NCBI GenBank assembly: GCA_012517635.1
Contig: JAAYUP010000214.1
Span: forward strand, 1-10,064
From: Candidatus Atribacter alterifermentans
Lineage (GTDB): Bacteria; Atribacterota; Atribacteria; Atribacterales; Atribacteraceae
Direction of reading: 5' to 3'
Length of the DNA: 10,064 nucleotides
Shown: one piece after another, positions 1-5,787 of the stretch
Numbering within the stretch: the stretch's first letter is position 1
Layout: every line of letters starts with the position of its first letter
The notes under the pieces: model-generated
Told to the model about the DNA's origin: nothing
The model's database searches: none
The model's input: only the letters and a program-made list of their open reading frames with translations
Program-made: the position numbers and the translations under genes

Positions 1-76
1 ACCAGGTTGCCACCACGGTTGTCGTAACCGGTAGAGGTCCGACCATAAAGAGAATATGCGGTCCAAAATTTTCCAT
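1..76 (-). CDS. atpB: F0F1 ATP synthase subunit a, N-terminal fragment
   Basis: Only the first 25 codons lie in the window; the gene runs off the left edge. The peptide begins MENFGPHILFMVGPLPVTTT, followed by VVATW, which matches the start of F-type ATP synthase subunit a: a short amphipathic N-terminus leading into the first membrane helix. Subunit a forms the proton or sodium half-channels beside the c-ring in the inner membrane. The ATG at 76 is preceded by AGGTG at about 84-88 with 7-base spacing, and this ribosome site overlaps the stop of the upstream gene. The order atpZ-like, atpI-like, atpB is the standard beginning of an atp operon, which supports the call despite the short length. 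Ion specificity cannot be read from this piece. Confidence 0.85.
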   Translation of the reverse strand, partial: MENFGPHILFMVGPLPVTTTVVATW

Positions 77-88
77 TGCCTTTCACCT

Positions 89-358
89 TCAGAAGAATTT
101 AATACTAATAATCCAAACTGTCAAGAAGTAGGAGATAAAAAAACCCAAAAAAAACAGGAGTATATCTGGTTTTAAATATTTTAAAACGATGATAATGAGG
201 ACGCCAGTGATCGATAAACGACCAATAAGACCAGAAAACGGTTGATTTTTTTTAAAATATATTAATTTTTTGACATTCCAGGCGACCAACCAGGCAACAA
301 TTGTAGAAAGACCTACTCCTAAAAGGAGACTAATGATGGCTTTCATTATCGTGTTCAT
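89..358 (-). CDS. Small AtpI-like membrane protein of the ATP synthase operon
   Basis: An 89-residue, very hydrophobic protein with about three to four predicted membrane segments (roughly residues 5-28, 46-61, 65-84) separated by a basic loop (VKKLIYFKK). Sequence identity to AtpI is not obvious by eye. The call rests on size, topology and position directly between the atpZ-like gene and atpB, where ATP synthase subunit I (a c-ring assembly factor) normally sits. An AtpR-type subunit of N-ATPases would be an alternative. It overlaps the end of the upstream gene by 29 bases. Neither the ATG at 358 nor an in-frame ATG at 346 has a recognisable Shine-Dalgarno sequence; the region upstream is nearly pure A. 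Translation is therefore probably coupled to the preceding gene, and the exact start is uncertain. Confidence 0.65.
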   Translation of the reverse strand: MNTIMKAIISLLLGVGLSTIVAWLVAWNVKKLIYFKKNQPFSGLIGRLSITGVLIIIVLKYLKPDILLFFLGFFISYFLTVWIISIKFF

Positions 359-608
359 TTTTTTTATCTTTTTTTTCGTATTTTTTTATTTCTTTATCGA
401 AAAATTGGTACAGATTATAGAAGGCAAAAAATATTCCTAAAATGAGCATTGAAAGCGTCCAAGAAAAGCCTTTTGGATACTTCTGATCCAGGTATTGACC
501 TAAAAATAATCCTAAAACAATTGGTGCTACGGTCATCCAGGAAATATCCCAGATCTGTCCAAAATTTTTCCAGGTATTTTCATTGAAATCTTGACGAGTT
601 TTTTTCAT
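330..608 (-). CDS. atpZ: AtpZ-like F0F1-ATPase accessory membrane protein
   Basis: A 92-residue protein with a soluble N-terminus, two membrane helices (about 26-42 and 50-70) and a highly charged lysine/glutamate/histidine-rich tail. The pattern of a first helix with GLFLGQYLD, then a second helix ending in FAFYNLYQFF, fits the AtpZ/AtpQ family ('ATPase gene 1'), whose members follow the form G..lG..lD..f.....f.l.lll.Gi..g..n.y. These proteins are encoded first in many atp operons and have been linked to Mg2+/Ca2+ transport or to assembly of the F0 sector. No clear Shine-Dalgarno sequence precedes the ATG. It is the first gene of the minus-strand operon and diverges from the tRNA-Gly gene, so its promoter must lie within about 609-720. 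The family call is good; the molecular function is not firmly known. Confidence 0.75.
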   Translation of the reverse strand: MKKTRQDFNENTWKNFGQIWDISWMTVAPIVLGLFLGQYLDQKYPKGFSWTLSMLILGIFFAFYNLYQFFDKEIKKYEKKDKKNEHDNESHH

Positions 609-680
609 AGGTCAATTATAAATCAATTGATGGAATTTAAAACATATATTCATTCAACCTATAACTCTTATTGTGAACTC

Positions 681-709
681 TTGAAAAAATATCCAACACC
701 AGTTAATAT
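681..709 (+). promoter_or_regulatory. Sigma-70-type promoter of the tRNA-Gly gene
   Basis: A TTGAAA at 681-686 and a TAATAT at 704-709 are separated by exactly 17 bases. This places the predicted transcription start around 716-717, a few bases before the mature tRNA 5' end at 723. The match to a housekeeping -35/-10 pair and the position relative to the tRNA make this the clearest promoter in the window. Confidence 0.75.
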
Positions 710-722
710 AATAACCATAGGG

Positions 723-798
723 GCGGAAATAGCTCAGTAGGTAGAGCATCGGCTTCCCAAGCCGAGGGTCGCGGGTTCAAATCCCGTTTTCCGCTCCA
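723..798 (+). tRNA. tRNA-Gly (anticodon CCC)
   Basis: A complete cloverleaf is visible. The acceptor stem GCGGAAA (723-729) pairs with TTTCCGC (788-794). The D-stem GCTC pairs with GAGC. The anticodon stem TCGGC/GCCGA encloses the loop TTCCCAA with anticodon CCC at 756-758. The T-arm GCGGG-TTCAAAT-CCCGT is canonical. The discriminator base is T, as usual for tRNA-Gly, and CCA is encoded (796-798). It reads GGG codons. A run of six T follows immediately (799-804) and may help end transcription. It is a single gene with its own promoter, divergent from the atp genes and convergent with the channel gene. Confidence 0.95.
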
Positions 799-840
799 TT
801 TTTTGCTAAAAACAAATCTTTTAGGTTAATCCTTGTTCTA

Positions 841-1893
841 TCAGCTTATAGATTCGGCAGTGATCCTTAAACGCGGAGGGCATTCGGGGTAATTTTTTTG
901 AATGAAGTTAATCAATTTTTCTCGAACTTCACAGCGCAATTCCCAAGCAGAGGATGAGTCAGCTACGCTCATTAACGCTCTTAACTCCATGGTGGTTTCT
1001 TTGCAATCGGTAACTTGAAGAGCGCTGACTCTTTTGTCCCACCAAGGTGATTGGTCTAATATTTTTAAAAGCTCATGGCGGAGTTCATCAACGGGAAGTT
1101 GATAATCAACATAAAGAAACACTGTTCCGAGCATATCTGATGATGTTTTTGTCCAGTTTTCAAAAGGATGCTCCAAAAAATAGCTGGTAGGTACAATTAG
1201 ACGTCTTGAATCCCATATTTTAACAACTACATAAGTAAAATTGATTTCTTCAACTCGACCCCACTCATTCTCAACAATGACCACATCATCAATCCGAATC
1301 GGTTGAGAAAATGCAATCTGAATGCCAGCAATTAATGCCACTACAGTTTTTTGAGCTGCCAGACCAACAACAATACCCATTATCCCTACTGAAGTTAAAA
1401 GACCTGTTCCTAATGTCCGTACGCTCTCAAAACGTAGCAAGGTAACTGATATGATGACAATGGCTACAATAGTTATACCAAGATGTTTAAAGACCATAAA
1501 TTGAGTATGTATTTTACGGGCAAAAAGATTATCTTTTTTATCCATGCGATATTTTTGAATTAGAAAATCTTCAAAAACCGAGATTAATTTCACTAAAGAC
1601 CAGCCGATAGCAAAAAGGGTAATGAAATAAAGAATGGATTGAAGGAAAGCAGAGATTTCTGGGGGAAGGGGCGTCTTTAAAAGAGAAATAGCAGTTCGAA
1701 ATGCAATTAAAATAAAAAATAACCGGATAGGATCTTTTAAGTGTTTTACAAAATATTTATCCAGACCGATCGTCGTATAATCGGTTATTCTCTTAAGAAT
1801 TTTAAATAAAATGAAGTGCGTGAAATAGCCAATGAGGATAGCAATTATAAAAAAGAGAATCATCCAAAAGTAATCATAGAAAAGATTTAACAT
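841..1893 (-). CDS. MscS-family small-conductance mechanosensitive channel
   Basis: A 350-residue inner-membrane protein. Three to four N-terminal hydrophobic segments (about 8-32, 54-72, 84-106, 136-154) precede the conserved pore helix region (about 160-195), which is rich in Gly and Ala and contains GIVVGLAAQ. The beta domain follows (about 196-247), with the family hallmarks FSQPIRIDD, EWGRVEEI and RRLIVPTSYF, then ENWTK. The C-terminal alpha/beta domain runs to the end. Such channels open on membrane tension and release solutes during hypo-osmotic shock. The size is intermediate between minimal MscS (about 286 residues in E. coli) and larger YbdG-like members. The ATG at 1893 has AGGTG spaced 7 bases upstream, so the start is secure. 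It stands alone and is convergent with the tRNA gene. Which conductance class it belongs to cannot be decided from sequence. Confidence 0.9.
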   Translation of the reverse strand: MLNLFYDYFWMILFFIIAILIGYFTHFILFKILKRITDYTTIGLDKYFVKHLKDPIRLFFILIAFRTAISLLKTPLPPEISAFLQSILYFITLFAIGWSLVKLISVFEDFLIQKYRMDKKDNLFARKIHTQFMVFKHLGITIVAIVIISVTLLRFESVRTLGTGLLTSVGIMGIVVGLAAQKTVVALIAGIQIAFSQPIRIDDVVIVENEWGRVEEINFTYVVVKIWDSRRLIVPTSYFLEHPFENWTKTSSDMLGTVFLYVDYQLPVDELRHELLKILDQSPWWDKRVSALQVTDCKETTMELRALMSVADSSSAWELRCEVREKLINFIQKNYPECPPRLRITAESIS

Positions 1894-2166
1894 ATGAAAT
1901 CACCTCTTGTTTAAGGTCTACTATCGTCTCTATCAGGAGATATAAATTTCAAAGACGTAGTAATAATAGCAAAGTAAAAATGCCAAATCACAACCTATTT
2001 TTCAATAGGTGAATAAGAAATGAAGGTTTTTCATTTTTCTTTTTTAAAAATCGAAACGCCGTCCTTTTACAATACCTTAATTCCTCGATGAAGTCTACTT
2101 TTCTATTCATTCTGAAAATCAACGGGCATAATGAATCAAACCTCCTACAAAAATTTTAAAAAAGGC

Positions 2167-2205
2167 GTCATCTTGAACGATGTTATCCCGCGTGAGAATC
2201 TCATC
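2167..2205. repeat. Degenerate intergenic repeat fragment (GTCATCTTGAAC...GAGAATCTCATC type)
   Basis: The segment begins GTCATCTTGAACGA and ends GTGAGAATCTCATC. I recognise this as resembling a dispersed, non-coding intergenic repeat seen in many environmental bacterial genomes, of the general form GTCATTCTGAGCGAAG...GAATCTCATC. The copy is imperfect in the middle. It is followed at about 2247-2270 by a C-rich tract (CCCCCCCTCTCCCTCACCC) that often accompanies such elements. Recognition is from memory of the pattern; only one copy lies in this window. Confidence 0.4.
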
Positions 2206-2288
2206 TTTTAATTTTTTCTTTTATTCTCTAATTATTTTTTCATTCACCCCCCCTCTCCCTCACCCTTTATCGTGCCCGATTCATGTAG

Positions 2289-2308
2289 CGACATGCCATG
2301 GCATGTCG
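2289..2308. repeat. Perfect 20-base palindrome (REP-like intergenic element)
   Basis: CGACATGCCATGGCATGTCG is identical to its reverse complement over all 20 bases, centred on CCATGG. It is flanked by GATTC (2278-2282) and GAATC (2308-2312), which are themselves complementary. It sits in non-coding, repeat-like DNA downstream of the fragment at 2167-2205. The form matches dispersed palindromic elements built around ACATGCCATGGCATGT that I associate with intergenic regions of several bacterial groups. It has no spacer, so it is better suited to cruciform formation or protein-dimer binding than to a stable RNA hairpin with a loop. Confidence 0.6.
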
Positions 2309-2534
2309 AATCTTAGATTTTCATCTTCATCTGGTGTCATAAAAAGTAACATGAAGGTTTATCCTGTAAATTGTATAATAGACTCCGTTATATGTATCAT
2401 GAAAATATTAATGTAAATTCCGACGATCGATCCTAAATTTGTTCCAAAAAATTCACTAAGAACTAATCATATATCATAGAATGCCGATTAATCTTTTATA
2501 AATATTATTAAATAAATGGGAGGTTGGAAATTCT

Positions 2535-2861
2535 ATGAAAATGAAGGTTTTTTTAATCGTAATGGCAATTTTAGTGTTAGCTATGATGATGGGAACATCG
2601 GGCTGTATTGAAGATGAACCGCTTCCTCCAGGATTCGGGAAAGTATCCATTTGTTCTTCATCGTCGAGTGTTTATGGGAGAGTGTATATTGATGGAAATC
2701 GAATTGGCAATGCTTATCTTAATCCAAACGGCTGTTTGTTCAGTTTAGCTAATGTAAAATTATATGAAGAACATATCGTTCGGGTTGAGACAGATTGGGG
2801 AATTTCTTATACTGAAAGATTTTATCCAACTTATTCAGGGTATACAGTAACAATTTATTAG
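2535..2861 (+). CDS. Small exported lipoprotein with PEGA-like domain
   Basis: A 108-residue protein with a lipoprotein signal: positively charged MKMK, a hydrophobic core (residues 5-19), and Cys24 preceded by T-S-G. The -3 residue is Thr rather than the usual Leu, so the lipobox is slightly unusual. The mature part of 85 residues starts with an acidic stretch (IEDEPLPP) that would act as a tether. It continues as a beta-rich domain containing GRVYIDGNRIGNAYL and later VETDWGISYTERF, which fits the PEGA-type beta-sandwich (typical core 'v.IDG..iG.tP'). PEGA domains are carbohydrate- or surface-associated. Two further cysteines (in SICSSS and NGCLF) could form a disulphide. GGGAGG at 2518-2523 lies 11 bases before the ATG. 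It is followed within 40 bases by another exported-protein gene, probably in the same transcript. Specific function unknown. Confidence 0.75.
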   Translation: MKMKVFLIVMAILVLAMMMGTSGCIEDEPLPPGFGKVSICSSSSSVYGRVYIDGNRIGNAYLNPNGCLFSLANVKLYEEHIVRVETDWGISYTERFYPTYSGYTVTIY

Positions 2862-2882
2862 TATGAAACTCCCTAATAAAAA

Positions 2883-2889
2883 GAAAGGA
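2883..2889 (+). promoter_or_regulatory. Ribosome binding site deciding the start of the DUF4384-like gene
   Basis: GAAAGGA lies 9 bases before the ATG at 2899. The earlier in-frame ATG at 2863, one base after the stop of the lipoprotein gene, lacks such a site and would add 12 charged residues ahead of the signal peptide. The 2899 start is therefore preferred. Confidence 0.65.
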
Positions 2890-2898
2890 ATTTATAAA

Positions 2899-3705
2899 AT
2901 GAAAAAATATGTTCATGCCAATTTATTTCTTCAAATCTTCTTAGTTTTGCTCATTTTGGCCGGACTTTCAAGCATGGTCTTAGCCAAACCTTCAGTTACT
3001 TTTCAATTTCACATTTCACCCGAGGATCACCGCTCTATACCTCGATCTCCTCAAATTGCACTCTCGACTGACCGAGGCGATGGTGGATTTTATTCAGTGG
3101 GAGAAAGGGTAAACTTACGTTACCAAGCCACAATCGGTGGTTATATAACTCTTGCTCAATATAACCCCGGAGGAAGTGTTCAAATCATTGAAGAAAACAA
3201 ATTTGTTCGGGCTAACTCTCCACAAATGGTTAGTTTTATGGCGAAAGAGCCAGTTGGAACTCACCGGGTTGTAATTATTATAACTCCTGACACCATTCCA
3301 CGAAATAAAATTCAAGAATTTTTAAGGAATCCAAGCCGCATTTCATCCATATTTGGAGGCCAGTACGCAGTCAATCGAACAGAATTTATGGTTGATGGTG
3401 GTCAAGTTGAACCTCTTATTAATGTACAACCGGCAACTTTCAATCTCAACGCTGGATCGACTCAAACCTTTTCTATAAGATTAACTGATTATTCTGGTCG
3501 GCCAATCCCTGGTAAAAACTTATTATTGGATGCTCCTTTTGGAACTTTAAGCTCCCATCAAGTGCGAACCAATAGTCGTGGTATGGCGATCTTTACTTAT
3601 ACAGCTTCTTTTGTAAGAAGGTCATCGGTTAGGATTTCAGTTTTGTTCCCTGGTGATGCCGATCATGGTTGGACATCAACCGAAATTGTAGGGCATATTC
3701 GATAA
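2899..3705 (+). CDS. Exported protein with DUF4384-like and C-terminal Ig-like domains
   Basis: From the ATG at 2899 the protein has 268 residues. The signal peptide has a hydrophobic core at residues 9-25 and a likely cleavage after Ala29 (VLA before KPS). Residues about 60-140 resemble DUF4384: FYSVGERVNLRYQA, then GGYITLAQYNPGGSVQII, then an EPVGTH segment followed by a strand of V/I residues. This domain is found in surface and stress-related bacterial proteins. After a linker, residues about 175-268 form an Ig-like domain of the invasin/Big_1 type: SIRLTDYSGRPIPGKNLLL, a turn GTLSS, then RTNSRGMAIFTYTA and a final VLFPGD. The protein is presumably periplasmic or surface-exposed, acting together with the small lipoprotein just upstream. 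No catalytic motif is visible and no substrate can be named. The domain calls are by eye. Confidence 0.75.
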   Translation: MKKYVHANLFLQIFLVLLILAGLSSMVLAKPSVTFQFHISPEDHRSIPRSPQIALSTDRGDGGFYSVGERVNLRYQATIGGYITLAQYNPGGSVQIIEENKFVRANSPQMVSFMAKEPVGTHRVVIIITPDTIPRNKIQEFLRNPSRISSIFGGQYAVNRTEFMVDGGQVEPLINVQPATFNLNAGSTQTFSIRLTDYSGRPIPGKNLLLDAPFGTLSSHQVRTNSRGMAIFTYTASFVRRSSVRISVLFPGDADHGWTSTEIVGHIR

Positions 3706-3897
3706 GAAAGGCGTCCATTGAAAACAAAATAGTCTTGATGAAAAATAAATGGGTTTAAGAAAGTAATTTTATTAATAGGAAAAATCATCTTTTTTTACTT
3801 TTTTGTTATTTGAAAAAAAATTAACAAACCTCTATCAGAGCTTTTAAGAAATTACCTTACTCTTTAGAGGTATTTGGGGAACATGTATAGTTGTTAA

Positions 3898-3954
3898 AAT
3901 AATGGGGCTTCTCTGATAAAGCGAGGTTCAAGTTATTAAAGAAGCCCCATTATT
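3898..3954. terminator. Long inverted repeat between convergent genes, possible bidirectional terminator
   Basis: AATAATGGGGCTTCT (3898-3912) and its exact reverse complement (3940-3954) enclose a 27-base loop. It lies between the plus-strand exported-protein gene and the minus-strand reductase remnant, where a two-way terminator would be expected. The T-tracts on either side are short (four T), and the loop is long for a classical intrinsic terminator, so efficiency is doubtful. Nearby, ACCTCTA (3828-3834) pairs with TAGAGGT (3865-3871), and TATCAGAG (3833-3840) can pair with CTCTGATA (3911-3918), so alternative folds are possible. The rest of 3706-3990 is AT-rich, with no gene seen. Confidence 0.5.
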
Positions 3955-3989
3955 AGTAATTTTCGAAGGTTTATTAACCACCGGAAGGT

Positions 3990-4480
3990 TTAATCTAAGC
4001 TTAATCCTTTTGTACCTGCCTGGACATCTTCAATCATATAATTATATTGGATTTGAGCAACCGACCATCGATCATAGGAATCAATAAAAACCTTAAAGAC
4101 GAAAAATGGTTCATGACAGGAAAAACCAAAATATCGAAATAATCAGTTTTTAACCTGCTGAGTTGTTCATGTAAAAAACGGTTGAAATCACTGCTTTTTT
4201 CCACTAACCAGATAGGTATTTTAGTGATTAATAATACTTTTTCCCGATAGCCATCTTGGAGTGCTTTACCGATCACCTCTTCGCTTTTCCCATTGTGGTA
4301 GGTAAAAGCGGAATCGATATAATTTACACCGTTATTAATTGCATAGCGCAGCATGCGAATGGTTTCCTTTTCATCAACATCTTCTGATGATGGCTTATGG
4401 TCGATGGTTGGAAGTCGCATGCATCCAAAGCCAAGTGCCGAGACCTTTTCTTTTGTCGAACCGAGTATTCGATATTTCAA
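3990..4480 (-). pseudogene. Decayed aldo/keto reductase (4Fe-4S AKR-like), truncated and frameshifted
   Basis: The first open frame (TTG at 4480 to stop at 4034) starts MKYRILGSTKEKVSALGFGC and continues with the classic AKR pattern: YIDSAFTYHNGKSEEVIGKAL, LLITKIPIW and HEQLSRLKTDYFD. Catalytic-type residues Asp56, Tyr61 and Lys87 are present, but the position of the active-site His (family 'YLLH') reads VFP, with Pro at 121. Just after NHF the homology jumps to another frame: from about 4103 to a stop at 3990 the minus strand reads VFKVFIDSYDRWSVAQIQYN, then YMIEDVQAGTKGL, a segment normally some 35-45 residues further on. The gene has thus lost an internal piece out of frame, and also its whole C-terminal half, including any Fe-S cysteines; intact relatives are near 370 residues. 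GGAGG lies 10 bases before the TTG start. Translation may still begin, but an active enzyme is unlikely. Confidence 0.85.
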
Positions 4481-4654
4481 TGATTGGGATCCTCCGATTA
4501 AGTATATTTATTTTTATCTTGTTGGAGATTTCATACGAATACCTACCGAGGGTAGTTAAACTAAAGTTATATCAAAATACTGCATTGTTTTTAAAATTGA
4601 AAAAAAAATTGAAGTTGTTATTTCCTTGAAAAGCTATGGATTTAATTATCTACC

Positions 4655-4695
4655 AAAAAATAAAAACCCCTCTCATTTTTTAGGAAGAGAGGGGT
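4655..4695 (-). terminator. Intrinsic terminator of the sugar transport operon
   Basis: ACCCCTCTC (4666-4674) and GAGAGGGGT (4687-4695) form a perfect 9-bp GC-rich stem with a 12-base loop. Read on the minus strand it is followed by TTTTTATTTTTT, a textbook U-tract. It lies about 30 bases after the stop of the last operon gene (4727). The stretch 4481-4654 between this and the reductase start holds only AT-rich DNA with a 5-bp hairpin (CTACC-gag-GGTAG) and no gene. Confidence 0.9.
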
Positions 4696-4726
4696 ATCTA
4701 CCGGCAGGATAGAAGCGAATTAGGAT

Positions 4727-5767
4727 CTATTCTGGTAGCAATTGGTTTACTTTATTGAGAAGAACTTCTAGGGTGATATCCTGCTCGGATATATCACTGA
4801 TTACTGTAAAATTAATAGTAAAGGATTTTGATTCCAGCGGTTGAAGCGTGAATTGAGTAGTATTCGAATAGACTATGTAAGGGGCAGCTCCAGGTTCATT
4901 TGAATAATTCTTACCCCAGGACCAAATTTCAGCTCCATTAAAAAATTCCTCAGGTTTCCATGTTTTTACAAATAGGTTTTTTGTTTCAGGATAATATATC
5001 CCAGCCACATTAGCACTGAGTTGTGAAGCTGATTGAAAAACCAAATAATCATTGATCATTATCCATTGAGAGAAAGATTTCGGCCATTCGAATAGATTTT
5101 CTTCCGATCCTGCCCAATCATTTTTACTTTCTATAAGTTTAACTTTATCAACTGGTAAAATGATTTGTTCATTGCTCTTTTCGTTATCATGAATATAAAA
5201 AACCGTAAAATCTCGGAACTCTAAATCTTTGGGAGTTTTCTTTGAAGTATTGGTTATTTTAGTTTCAATTTCAACAACTGGGCTGGCTTTTTTCATTCTC
5301 ACCCATACTTCAGTAAGAGTTTTTTGGAACATGTCTTTCCCAGAAAGGAAGATTTCTCCTAAATCATCAGTAGAATTTAGAATTTCAAATTGCAAATCAA
5401 ACGGCTGACGATCTCGGGTATTCCATGGAAGTGAAAAATAATAGCCTCCAAATTCGACGGTATGAAGACCACCGGGAAGAACCATAGGATCAGGAACGAA
5501 TTTCTGATAGAGAAAAGACTGTTGTTTGTCGGTTAACATAAAATTGGACAAGATGCGACCCCGGTTGGGAATTAAATCTATGGCAATAAGATCGTTACTC
5601 ATGTGAATGATTTCTGGATTCGTTTTTGTGCTGGCCAATTCTGCTACCGGGAGAACATACTGATCTTCAGTTACATTGATTGACACCTTTGATTGAGCTA
5701 TGGAAAATGCACACATAACCAAACCCATCATAATCAAAACAACAACTATAGATTTTTTAATTTTCAA
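4727..5767 (-). CDS. Secreted galactose-mutarotase-like protein of unknown function
   Basis: I choose the TTG at 5767, giving 346 residues, rather than an upstream ATG whose extension would overlap the permease gene by over 100 bases in another frame. The protein then begins MKIKKSIVVVLIMMGLVMCA, a clean signal peptide likely cut near residue 24-26 (SIAQS). The rest is beta-rich, with LIAIDLIPNRGRILSNFML (about residues 60-78) resembling the early strands of aldose-1-epimerase and other galactose-mutarotase-fold proteins. A Gly/aromatic stretch follows (GGLHTVEFGGYYFSLPWN), and a late Trp-rich segment (EIWSWGKNYSNEPGAAPYIV). The usual mutarotase His/Glu catalytic pair is not evident, so it may bind rather than convert sugar. 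As the last gene of the transport operon, 20 bases after the permease, it probably handles the same carbohydrate in the periplasm. The fold call is moderate; the reaction is unknown. Confidence 0.65.
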   Translation of the reverse strand: MKIKKSIVVVLIMMGLVMCAFSIAQSKVSINVTEDQYVLPVAELASTKTNPEIIHMSNDLIAIDLIPNRGRILSNFMLTDKQQSFLYQKFVPDPMVLPGGLHTVEFGGYYFSLPWNTRDRQPFDLQFEILNSTDDLGEIFLSGKDMFQKTLTEVWVRMKKASPVVEIETKITNTSKKTPKDLEFRDFTVFYIHDNEKSNEQIILPVDKVKLIESKNDWAGSEENLFEWPKSFSQWIMINDYLVFQSASQLSANVAGIYYPETKNLFVKTWKPEEFFNGAEIWSWGKNYSNEPGAAPYIVYSNTTQFTLQPLESKSFTINFTVISDISEQDITLEVLLNKVNQLLPE

Positions 5768-5774
5768 TGGGATT

Positions 5775-5781
5775 CCCTCCC
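5775..5781 (-). promoter_or_regulatory. Ribosome binding site deciding the TTG start at 5767
   Basis: On the minus strand GGGAGGG ends 7 bases before TTG at 5767-5765. The site, the lack of any in-frame ATG nearby and the signal peptide that begins right after it together fix the start. Confidence 0.8.
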
Positions 5782-5787
5782 TTTTTA

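Larger units (their letters stand above)
1894..2534. other. Gene-poor intergenic region with repeat-like fragments
   Basis: This 640-base stretch separates the divergent channel gene (minus) and lipoprotein gene (plus). No convincing gene is present. A 78-codon plus frame at 2180-2416 is rich in Phe, Ser and Pro with no family resemblance or ribosome site, and crosses repeat-like DNA, so I do not call it. Small hairpins occur at 1993-2010 (7-bp stem, 4-base loop). On the minus strand a good AGGAGG precedes an 8-codon frame (ATG at 2133), and a separate 40-codon frame runs from about 2109 to 1987. These could be a leader peptide or gene debris. The part 2160-2320 resembles degenerate intergenic repeats. 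The part 2417-2534 is AT-rich and presumably carries the lipoprotein promoter, but no clear -35/-10 pair stands out. Confidence 0.6.

Noticed and set aside
806..824. Weak hairpin CTAAAA...TTTTAG between the tRNA and the channel gene
   Set aside because: A 6-bp AT-rich stem with no U-tract downstream on either strand; not convincing as a terminator.
2180..2416. Plus-strand 78-codon frame in the intergenic region
   Set aside because: No ribosome site or recognisable fold; low-complexity Phe/Ser/Pro content; it crosses the repeat fragments and the palindrome.
3115..3315. Minus-strand 66-codon frame
   Set aside because: Lies fully inside the well-supported DUF4384-like gene on the other strand.
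4339..4629. Plus-strand frames of 96 and 68 codons
   Set aside because: Antisense to the AKR remnant, with no family resemblance.
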